DNA of 64,000 nucleotides from Nectonema munidae (taxonomy: Eukaryota > Nematomorpha > Nectonematoida > Nectonematidae), in NCBI GenBank assembly GCA_030549495.1, contig JAUIRK010000890.1:439474-503473 (forward strand). The letters run 5' to 3'. The notes under the pieces were generated by a model. That model was not told the origin of the DNA and made no database searches. It worked only from the letters and a program-made list of their open reading frames with translations. Below are positions 23,491 through 35,600 of the stretch, piece after piece (position 1 is the stretch's first letter; every line of letters begins with the position of its first letter). A program made the position numbers and the translations under genes.

Positions 23491-23580
23491 GCGATTTTTA
23501 GCTTAAATTTTAGTTTAATACTCCAAATATGTACTTCACATATACATTGATCAAACAGAAAAAAAGATGAAATATTGTCA

Positions 23581-23674
23581 TTATAAATCTTGTCTGCATT
23601 TGAAACCAGGGCCTTTTGCTTCTTCAGTAAGAGACGTTAGACCATTTGAAGGCTCACAGGAAAATCGAGAACTT
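23581..23674 (-). CDS. NDUFV2: NDUFV2 exon 8 (last)
   Basis: Encodes [19 protein letters not shown] and [10 protein letters not shown], then TAA. This is the conserved C-terminus of NDUFV2 (mammals have [20 protein letters not shown]). A TTTTAG acceptor gives phase agreement with exon 7 across 4278 bp of transposon-filled intron. Confidence 0.94.
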
Positions 23675-26600
23675 CTAAAATCAAAAAATTAGCAGCATTG
23701 CACTTTATTAAAACAGGAAAATACTCAATCACTGAACTGTATAGATTCATTGGATTATGCTCATTAAATTACATCATTTCTTATATTTTATCGGTTATTT
23801 TATTATACTTATTAAATATTTACTTTAGAAAATAGTAATTCTTGGTTGCATTACAAGAACAAATTTTATATAGATTTAGAACCAATGATTACCCAAAGAC
23901 TCCTACTATTCTTTGGTGACAAAAATCGGCAATGATGCAAAATGATTTCTAATTTATTGTAGCGTTAGATAAAACAGTGTGCTCTATTTATTTTATAAGT
24001 AGTTTGCGTTTACTGTAGTGCTAAATGATATGTTTGCTGGATTGAACGAATACATTTTTTTCAGATCTCTTGATATGTTTTTGTTCACTTTTTGTTGCTT
24101 TCCACAGTGCCTTTCTCTCTTACTCAACTGTGTTAGTATTCTAGTCGACCTGTGCGTAAGTATCAAAAGGGTGTCGTCTTTTAGATCTTTTGCATCCTCT
24201 TCTCTTGATAATTTTAATAATGTTTAGGCTTAGTAGGTACTGGCATTCCAGCAAGCTAAGGCTTGTTCTTTTTTTAAAACTTCAATTAATTTCCACATAT
24301 TGAGATGAAACGATGTTATGCTAGAGTGCAAATAATTATGCCATCCTTCTAATGAATTGTTTGTACGAGGTAAATCTTCAAGTACACGATCATACATATC
24401 TATACTAACATCAAAACGTGGAACTTGCCTGATATTTCGACATTTTCTTTCAATATATAACTTTAATTTTAACTGTGCTGTCAGTGTATGCTCCTCAATG
24501 TGGTAGAAATATAGAGGAAAAAGTTTCTTTTTACAACTGTTTAAGCAAAGAAATGTTGGGAATAAAAGGAAAAGTGTAGTGTTGGGCGATTTTAATGGAC
24601 ATGTTGGTGAAGAAAGTGACGGGTATAATGGAGTTCATGGTGGCCTTGGTTTTGGAAAGAGAAATGTTGAGGGAGAGCATTTGCTTGATTTTGCTGACAA
24701 TTTCAACCCGAAGATTGCGAACACTTATTTCAAAAAAGATGTTGAGAAATTGAATACTTATGAGTCAGGATGTAATAAAACAATGATTGATTATATTTTG
24801 GTCCAAAGAGATGAAAAGGTTAAAGATGAAAAACCATTCCTGGTGAAATGGTTATGACGCAACACCGTATATTGATAATGGACATGGTGCTCAAAAAAGA
24901 CATAAGATAGCAGAAGGTTGACAAAAACAGACTCAAAACATGGAGATTGAAAGTTCAGAAAGCAATCATGGAAAAGGCAGATTCAATCGATAAAGATGCA
25001 GAATGGGATAAAATTGTTACAAAATTGTCTGAAATAATGAAAGAAAGAATGTGGAATATCAAAGAGTAACGGTATGATAACTTGGCGGTGGAATAACGAT
25101 AGTGTCAAAAAAGCATTAAAAGAAAAGAAGGAAACGATAAAATGTGGAGAAAAGAAAGAAGTTTAAAAGCATGTTTAAGTACAGAAACATGGCTAAGAGC
25201 ATGATGGTGAAGGCTATGCATGCAGAAACTGAAAAAGAATGAAAGTCGAAGAGAAGATTAGACACATCTTTCGTATGGCCAAGACAAGCAAGAAAAACAA
25301 ACAAGATATTATTGGAAATCCGTGTGAGAGACAAAAATGGAGAGCTGGGGTTAAAGCTAGAAGAAAGGTTAGAACTGTGGAGGGCCCTGTACCTGAATTT
25401 TCAAGAGAAGAGGTGAATCAAGAAATGATACAGATGAAAACTAATATAGCAGCTGGTCCAAGTGGTGTACCTATAGAAGTAATACAACTTTGTAGACTTG
25501 AGGCTTCTTTGGCAAAAATAGGAAATGATGGGGAGAAAGATGCCAGAAAGCTTGAGGAATAGTGTTTTACCTCTTTATAAAGGCAAAGGCGACTCAAAAG
25601 AATGTTCTAACCATAGAAGTAAGTTTTTTGAACATGCGATGAAGGTATTGGAAAGTTTTTTTTTAAAAAGAATTAGGAAACGTGTTGAGATAAATGAAAT
25701 TCTTTTACTTAGGAGACGTACTTAGCAGAGATGGAGATGTTGTAAAATCTGTGACACCACGGATAAGACTCGCTTGGAAAAAATTCAACGACATATCTGT
25801 AATATTTTGTAAGAAAGCGCAGTCTTTGAAGCTAAAAGAAAGACTGTACAAAGCATGTATGAGAAGTGTTATGAGTGTGAATGTTGGGCAGTGAAAAAAT
25901 CAGATATCAGGCGTATGCAATCAACGGAAATGAGAATGTTGCGATTTGTGGAAAAACCTCTTAGACAAAGTCACAAATGCTGTTCTCAGGAAAATGACAG
26001 AAGTTGAAGACATAAATGGATATCTTGAGGAAAGACTGCGTTGGCTGGGCCATCTTGAGAGAATGGATGAACAAAGTTTGCTTAGGAAGGTGAGAGACGA
26101 AGTTGTGACTGGAAAAGTGAAGAAAGGGCGCCCCAAGAAATCATGGTAAAAGGTGGTGAAAGCAGATATGGAGAAAAGGGGACTCTCTGGAAGATGCACA
26201 ACTGAGAAAGCAATAGAGACGACGCTGCAAAAAATGAAAAAGTTCGACCCTGGCTAGCCGGGATATAATACCTTGTTTGCCTCCTGGAGAGAAATGGATG
26301 ATGATAATATAGGTATCTTAAAAATAATCTACGATATGATCAGCATCAGGTGGCAAAATTTCTTGTAACTTTTTAAATGCTTCAAAACTTTACGGAACAA
26401 AAGCCAACGCTGGAATTATATTAACCAGTAAAGTAAAATCAGCAACAGTTTGATATTTACTTCCCAGACTTTCACACTTTTGAGATAAATGGAAAAAACA
26501 TCCTTTAATTTTAACGTTAGGAGATACTTCTTCAATTACACTAATCGCAGCTTGTTCATAGTCTATAAAAATGTGTTTGGGTTGAGTTCATGGTTAATAG

Positions 26601-29600
26601 CAAGGAGTTGTTGAAAAACCTTTTGATAAGTGACTTGCTGCTTGTTTGGTAAAAGAGCATGCACACATCGAACAACTCTATCTCTAGTTAAACAATGAAT
26701 AGTGTACAACTGATAAAATAGGTCAGGTATTCATTTGTTATTTTGTACACAGAAGGAACCAGCATATAAGTTAGGTTTGATGGAAGAGGATAAAAAAACA
26801 CCAACTGATTGTCTAAAACGTCTTATTCTCCGTCGAATATGCCTTACTGATGGTAGATGAGTTGAAGCATTACTTGTTATTGACTGACTTGCCGGTGCTA
26901 ATATTTGCTGTGCAGTCTCTGGTCTGTTGATAGCTTTATTCTTTATTTTTTGTCGTAAAGACAAAATTTCTTTACGAACAATGTCTACAGCATGGTCATG
27001 TTCATTTACACAGCCAACTAATTCATCCTCACAAACTCTAATTTTAACTTTATACTTTTTTGGAATATTTTCAAATAAACTTATTATAAATCGTTGTCCT
27101 AAAGCAATTGTCGTTGAGATAAACGTACATAGGGGGCAATTATTCTAGGAGGCAATTGTCCTAGAACCCGTTTAAGAAAGCCTGCAGGGTATAAGGCCAT
27201 TCTCTCAATAACGCTTTTTGATTCGCCACAAACACATTTAAACGTGATGTGATGCTCTTCGAACGGTTCGAGCCATCCCTTGGTACACTTGAACTCATCT
27301 ATAAGATGTAAAGGACATTTTCGTCCCTAGCTTGTTCGTGATATTTTGGGAATCCTTAATCCATGTTGACAGGTGTTTAAGGATTTTGTATTTCTTGGCA
27401 AAGCGCTTTATTTTCTATCCTTCTTTCTAGGCCTGCAGTTACTTGAAACTTTGTATTAATAGCATAAGTCTTAAATTTTATCCTAACACTAGAGATGGGA
27501 AACTTGTTTGTATTGTCTTGAAACAATGATGGCATGTTATAGAGAACTGGAAAAATGATATAGTCTTTATTTTTAAATGCGTTATCAGTAATATAGGCTG
27601 TGAACTTGTTTATTTTTTCCGTTGTAGATTGTATTAAATACCCAAGCCGTCATCACCATTATTGGGTCGTATATACATCACATAAGCTTGCGGTTAACTA
27701 GCCAACGGCAGTTTTAAAAGCTGTGAATTCTTCATGAAGAGAATTTGAGATAACATAACAAGATATGTTTAACAGACTAAGGCAAATAAAAACAAACAGA
27801 TTTTTAAATTATTATTTATCAAATTTTGACCTCATCTCTGCTCCTTTAATTTTCATTATAAAATTGTATAGAAAAAGAATTAAATTACACATCCAAAATT
27901 TTGAAATGACTGTAATGTAGTAGGGCAATGTCTCATTATAGAAAAAATTAACCTTGGACCGTGTTTAGGTTCCTTTCCAGATTTAAGATCATTAATGATA
28001 TCATAGCAATCTTTAGGAGTGAGGTCTTCGTAGTAATCATCATTAATGTGCATCATAGGAGCATTAACACACGCACCCAAACATTCTACACTTGCTAGGG
28101 TGAACATTCCATCCTGAGTTGTTTCTCCAAGCTTAATTCCTTTAAAAAATATATTCATATTTTATTAACTTTTATATAGTTTTAGCGATATTAAGTTTTC
28201 AATTCGTAACACACTTTTAAACCAGGTTATTTTTCTCACAGTCATAAATTTAAATTTTGTTATGTGACTAGTCCTAACCCGTGCTGGGATTTTACGCCCC
28301 TTCACTAAAAAAGTTATTGTACAAAATTGGTAAACCACATCCTTTCAAATTTAGTGAATTTTCTTAAAATCGCTAGCTGTATCTTTTGGTACCATTTCCA
28401 TGGTAATTTAATGACCTTCTCGTGTCAAAAACTGTCAATCAAAATTCGCATTTTTCTACAAAATTTTGCCATTATCTGTAGTTAACCTTTATAACTTGGA
28501 GACTATAATAGATTCTCTCTTAAAAATTTATAATTATTTACAGTCTTAAACGCATAACACTTTATATATTTAATTTTTTCACTTACGTCTGAAAACGGTC
28601 TCCAAAAATATTCTTTCTAATTTTACATTAAATATATGTTTTTAAACCAAATTACCCCAAATTACCATGGTATTTCATTTCTGAACTCAGTTTTTGCATT
28701 TAGCTTTTAGATCTATGCTATGGATGTGGATCTTTCTCTTTCTATCTCTTTAAGGAGGTGAAAAGAGAAGAGAGATAGAAGTGCGTTTGTCTTCCATTTA
28801 AGTAGGGAGGACAGATGGTAACCATATTCTTCATCTTCCCTTGTTCTTGGACAGACGCTACCTCTTCCTCTAATAGGAAGGTAGAGAAAATCAACATCGG
28901 TTAGTGTGTCATCTCTTTATGACAGGAGAAAGAAGGGCGACCATAGTCTTCATTTCTTTCCCTATCTTCACTCTAGTAGTGGAGAAAGAAGAAATCACGA
29001 AGACTATCTGTTCTGTCTTAGGACAGGAGCAGACGATGACTAATGTCTTCATCTCTATCTTCCTCTAAGTAGGAGATAGAGGGAGAACATGATAAGGATC
29101 TCTTAGGTAAGAGATGAGTGTGTCTGTCTCTACGTGAGAAGGTAGAAATCTCTCATGTAGGAGAGATAAGAAAGGACAAGGTCTGTCTTCCATAGTCTTC
29201 ATCCTTCTCTGTCTCCTAGCTCCCCTGTAGAGTAGATAGGATCATGATCTCTTTCTCTGGAAGAGAAGGAAGTAGTCTGAAGTAGGAGGTTGTGTTTCTT
29301 TTAAGAGATATAAGGGATCATATAAGATCCTAAGGTTCCATTCTCTGCCCCTCCCTCCTTATCTACAGACATACCATACACTCCATACAGTCCTCTCTCT
29401 TAACCCCTTCCCGACATAGCATAGGTACACCAACACCATACCCGACATTCACAGGATCTTGGTAACTATCACTCTCATTCCTTCAGGAGGCCGCTCCATT
29501 CCATTGCTCTCCACAGGCATAGTCCTGCTAGGTGGCCTCCGCTCGTTGGTATCTGCGAGCTTTCCCATACTCGGGGTCCTCTTTCAACAACAATCGCCTC

Positions 29601-32600
29601 AATCTATATCTCTCTATTCGTTCCTCTCATAGAGTGATTAGATTGATGCTTTTTATAACCTTAATCTCCTATCAACACTATCCCTTCGTTTCCCTCTCAC
29701 TCTCCTTAAGTGATAGGTACTATATATACAAGGGGAGGTGAACCTCTTACCCACACTTACACACATATAAGTACGTATGTAAAGGCACCCTGTGGTGTTT
29801 TCATCGAGAAGGCACAATCGCTCGGCTTGTATCGAACAATGAAGAAAGAAGACTTGATATGGGATCCAACCCAAGACCTTGAGATATCCGTATCTAACCA
29901 ACATGAATCACGCCCTCACCCATTTTTATCTACATGTAGGTATTTCTGTGAAGAGATAGGTAGATATGGAATAAACCTGTGGATACTTCTGTCTTTGGAG
30001 GTCTTAGTGTTAGAACATGAAGATCTCTTTTGTGTGAGGAGATGACTTTCCTTAGAGAAACTTTAACTGATATGTGTCTGTCTTGGAGAGACAGAAGTAA
30101 GGAGGTTAGAGCTAGATTGATCGAAATAATGGATGAGAAGGATCAAAAAAAAATTTTTCGACCAAAGCCAACAAAAATTCATAAGTGTGGCAATTTAGAA
30201 AATTTTGATGATAATAGTGATGACATTGAAATCAAAGAAATTGAAATTGCAAAATAACAATTGTGAATATCGCAACATATATTGCCATACTTGAATGGTC
30301 GAATAGTATGGGATTTTTCCAGTACTGTTCAATATTGCTAAACGAATTTTTTGTACAATGACTAGAAACGCGCCAAGTGAGAGAAATTTCAGCCTTGCTG
30401 GACGGGTCGTCACCCAAAAATGGGCACTTTTAGCCTTCTTCTATCAACAACGTTTTGCTTATTAATAGCAACATGAAAAAAAGTTGTATATAATTTTTTA
30501 ATAAAGATGTTTTTATGAATAAAACTGTTATGATTACAGAAAAGTTAAGCAAAGGTTTTTTTGTTTTATGTAAAAATTAAACAAAACTTATATTTCAGTA
30601 AATACGGCAGTTAAATTTGAAATCTGGTACTTGCGGTACCCGCATAAATATTTTTGTGGGTGCAGGCAAACGCTGGTAAATTTTACCAGATAAAAGCAGG
30701 TGCGGGTAAAATATTTTTACCCACGCAGTACTTAAGTAGTGATGCGATGAAGACTTGATAATTCCCTGTAGTCATCCGCAGTTATAGTGGGGTTGGAACC
30801 TAACAGTGGAAGTTTGATGTCGGGTAATAATGGTGCTATATGTTCATAGACAAAAATTCTTATATAATAAATTTTCAAGATTATGAAAAAAAGTTCGTCT
30901 CAGACAAAAATTGTTAACATCCCCTGTTGGTATGTTATTTAGACCTAATATTTGTTCTGTGTAAAAATATTTTATTTGAAAATTAACGAAAGATATTGAT
31001 TAATATTTTCTTAACGAAGTAATATTTTTATTTAAAGTAAAGATAACGTAGTTAGATTTTGTACTAACGATCCCAAGTCTAATATTTTGGAGTAGGAAAA
31101 CAAGATGCTTCTCAAAAATGATCATGACTCTTAACTCCTTTAGTTTGAGTGTGTCTGATGATGGAGAGCATCTTAAAATCAATTAAAATACTTTTTTAAA
31201 AATGCAATTTGAAAAGAAAGCATTGCAAGAGTTTTGGTATTAGGGTTTGGATATGCCTCATGTCAAAAAATGTATGTCCTTACTTCATTTGGAACAACAA
31301 GGCTATGCAATGAGTTTGGATTTAGTACTTATTTGTCAATTGAAAAAAAACAAGAAACCGCTTCACAATGAACAGGCAGCTATGTAAACCGTTATCAGTA
31401 AAAATTACTTTGGAAACTCTTATATCTTAACATAAGCAAAACAGGCACTAAATTTTAAATTTATTATAAATGTTTAAATGACGGATTTATTTTGTACAAA
31501 TTTCATGAAAAAATAAAAAACAATTTTTGACATTGGGATTATTACAATTTTAACGGTGCCTATTTATCATAATTATGTTATCTATTATAATGCCTTCAAG
31601 ATATTTCTATGTTTTATTGAAAAATTATATAATATAAAATTTGTCAGTTGTTCAGATACACGAAAATTCGAATATACTCGGATATTTGAGGTTTCAATGT
31701 AACTACAAATATAATTAATAATCCCAACTATCACCTTGGACCAGTTACTATTTTTAGATGTGTAGAAACATCCTTAAAAATGTTAGGGTGAGAGCATAAA
31801 AAGGTTGGAAACCACTGTTTTTTATTGTCTCTAATGAATTAAATTCTGATTTTGAAATAAAAATTGAATTATGAAGTCTACCGAGGATATCTTGCAAAGT
31901 CTCCACAATACAATCAGAGCCATTTCCGCCAATCATGCAAGGAGTTGTTGTGCAAACACCAATGAAATATTTTCCCACTGGATTTCTTAATAAAATCATA
32001 TTTAATTGATATGTACCAAGCATGAGATGGATGCCTATATCACGATGTTTTTCAACATTTTAAAAGTATGCAACATTTTTAAGCCCTAATAAAATTATAT
32101 AATAAAAAATCATTTGCTCTATCATTAATAATAAGATATTTTTAATAAAGGGTTAAAACACGATATTACTGTGAAGATATTCTTAGTTATTATTTAGGCA
32201 TCAATTGGTAAAATAAGGTACTTATAATGAACAAGGTACTTCAGGGTGTTAAATAGGAAAATAAGGCAATCAAATAGTTGGCTTTTAATAATAATTTTAT
32301 ATACAAACTTAATGATTTAAAAATCAAGTTACTGGATCATCGTTCATTCCCAAACTTTTTGTGTCCACGTTCCCTTTTCAATTTTAAAAATATGACGCCC
32401 TTTTTAATACCGGGATTTAGAAATATTTATTTTACGTTCATAATTTTTTGGGCTAAAATCATATAAATCTATTATAAGAAATAATGGAAAATGATTCTTT
32501 CTATTTATTCATAGCATGAATGCGTTTGTTTCCTTCCTCTCTACAAGTTTCCTTATTATTACTCTATATAGATTTTATTACACGGTTTTAGTCATAATGC

Positions 32601-35600
32601 ATGTTGGAAATCCTGTTTCCCAAAGATATGTGGTTGAAAAGAAATCGCATTTTTCGGATAATAAATATTTTAATAATATTGTATAACCTGTTTATTTCTT
32701 CCACCCTTGGGAAAATAAAAAAGTGGCGCTTATAAAGATATGGCGTGGATACAAAGGTTTTCAAATTTTTTTATTTTTGAGTAGTTGTAAAACTCGGATA
32801 AAAGTATTCAACCATGCTTGAAATACCCTCACAACTTTGATTGTTTCATCGCTGAACCTTTCAGTTATGCTTTCTAAATCAACAACTTTCAGAAATTCAG
32901 TATTTCCTTTATTCACAGCAAATTATTTGATTTTCAAAAGATGGCTTTCTACCTATTTAATTGTAATTTCTTCTTCTTCAGAACTGCTTGATTTTAGTTA
33001 TATTAGGTTCTGGTTCATCATAAAATAAATTTTTAGCAATTCATGGTTTCTATTTCATGTAGCTTAAGTCACTAAAAGATTTTAAAATTTCGCTAGAGAT
33101 ATCATCATTAATATCTTAGTTTGACGTTTTAGAAAAACTCATTCGAGCCTGCCCACACTCGGGTAAAAATTTATGCGTGTACTCACATCAACCAGCTTCA
33201 AATTTTCATCTGCAAAGCTTATTATATTAATTTTGAAATCAAAATTAGTATTAATTTTTTGTTAATAACAAAAATACATTGCATATGTAAAATTTAAATT
33301 TATAACTTATCATCGTTTCAAGAGATTAAAATTTTTTAACAGAAAATAAAAATATAAACAATAGACCTCCAAACTCATTCTTTCTTAATACGGATCAGGC
33401 GCGGTTTTTTGAATTATGAATTTTATTTCATAACAAGTATTAGGGAGATGATGAAGTTTTAACAGTGCCCATCTTCTATTTACATTTTAGCCAGCTAAGC
33501 AAATTTTTTTACTGACTGTTCCGGTAGCCATGATGCTAAAAATCCTTCTAACGAATAGTGTGGTTAAGAAAGAGCATTTTATTCCTCATATCCTGCATCT
33601 TCTCTGTTTCAGGGACAATTCGGCCTCTAAATATATTGATATTGATATTGCCTTGAAACCGAATTGACCACGTTTCTCTTCTCTTATCCTATAATCAAAT
33701 GATGTGACAGCAATCTATCATTTAGTTATAGCAAGTATGCTTTTCTATCTTGGTAGGCAACGTCGTCTATACTCAAATCAACAAAGCTATACAAAATCGA
33801 GTGCACATCTAAAAAAATGTCAGCAACAAATACAGCTGATGAATAGTATGAATGCTGTTTTTTGTTTCTTTTTTTCAAAGCAATAACAGCGTTTTATAAA
33901 ACTGGATAAAATATAAAGGTGGCGTTTTTGGCAGGTTATATTTTTAAAGTTAGACAAACTTTTTTTCTGTACCGAACCTCGACTATCAGAATTTTCGCGT
34001 ATCAGAACAACTAACGAGCCCACCTAAAAAAGAAAATTTCCGCGTAACCGAGCAATTTCTTTTTTTCCGAACCTGTCAGCATATTGAGATTTTACTGTAC
34101 AAAGATATAATTAAAAACTTTTTAACTATATTATTGGAAATTTATATATTAAACTAAATACTTTTTTATTTTTAATACTTTGAAAAAAACGATCTCTTTA
34201 TCCAATGTGCGTCCTTTACTCGTCTTACCTCGCCCCTTTGAGCATATCTCACGTCGCAAAGAGTTGAACAGTTTGAGAACGAGTGTACTAGATGGAAAAA
34301 AGGAAAGTAATACCTCTTATACATTGTATAAAAAGTCGCTACTTCGTAAACACGCATTCGAGGAATTTTAAGTACGTCTGCAACTTTATGCATTGCAGCC
34401 AATGGAAGCCATCCTAAAAATCATATTTAATATATTCAATATTCAGCCTCAAAAAAATCTATAAAAAAACTTTGATCAATTTTTCAAATAATTTAAACAT
34501 TTAGTAATAGATAAAACAAATCATTTTAAACTTTTATATTTAAATCTAATGCAAATTTAAACTTTAATTAAAAAATTGAATGAAGAAATTTAAAGGATTT
34601 ATGTCTATAATTCAATTGAATATTAAAAAATGTACTATTTTACACGCTTTTGTTTAGCGAGGCTGAGTAATTTTACCTACTTATTTATTTTTAGAATTAT
34701 GATGGTAAGTTCGCACATATTTCGAATAAAATTAAAATTTGATTAATCTCGAGATTTACATTTGATAAAGGAAAACGAATCTTACCTAAACAAAAAGTAT
34801 TCCTACCTCAGGAATTTAATGAAGATAATCCCAAATTAAAAAACGGATATTTTTGGAAATGTTTTTAAAATTCTTTTCCCAGACATCTTGCCAATCAGGG
34901 TAAAAGTTGGTTTTTTCAAATGTGCCGAAATATATGAATATTTTAGGATAACTTATTTTTATATGTACATTAATTATATGAGTTATATATTATACAGTTA
35001 TGTTTTTAAGATTTAATATACCAAATATTATAAATTAAGACATTTACCAAAAAAATTTAGCGCGAAATGAGGTGTGTGTGTATTGTCGGAATCATTATAG
35101 TAGTACATGTGCGTTAAAACATAACTTTAAGTATAGTTGTTTGCACTATTAAAAACAAAACATTGAAAAGTATTATCATTCTTCTTTTAGTGCATCTTGC
35201 CCTTTGATTAAAAATAAAATTAATTTTGTAGACAGCATTTCTACATATTCATCAATTTTTGGATTAATATTAAATATAAAAATTTATATTAAATATAAAG
35301 ATACATGATAAAATTGCTTATGAAAACATTCATTCAAGTTTTAAACAAAATAATTTTTTTATATCAAATCGAGCATGCTGATTTCATTTCCATACTCGAT
35401 TTCGCAATTAAGGTGTGAAAAATTCTGAAAGTGTTAATCAAATTTGAGGTTTACACCTGAAAATTGTATACATGAATATTATTCAAATTTTAAATAAAAA
35501 ATATTCTTTATACTATTTCCGTCCTCAATTTTTACAATTAGAATGTCAAAAATTATAGAAGTGTCAATCAAATTGATTGAAAATTGATTGTGTTGCCACC

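Noticed and set aside
27880-27952. C-terminal read-through of the NDUFV2 exon 7 frame
   Set aside because: A GTTAAT donor and the conserved exon 8 at 23674-23581 explain the true C-terminus. The read-through tail has no similarity to the family.
29532-30045. Overlapping open frames on both strands around 29.5-30.0 kb
   Set aside because: They arise from the locally less AT-rich composition. No motif, and frames on opposite strands are equally open.
32837-33028. 63-codon plus-strand frame in NDUFV2 intron 5
   Set aside because: No motif. The opposite strand looks more like a pogo-type transposase tail.
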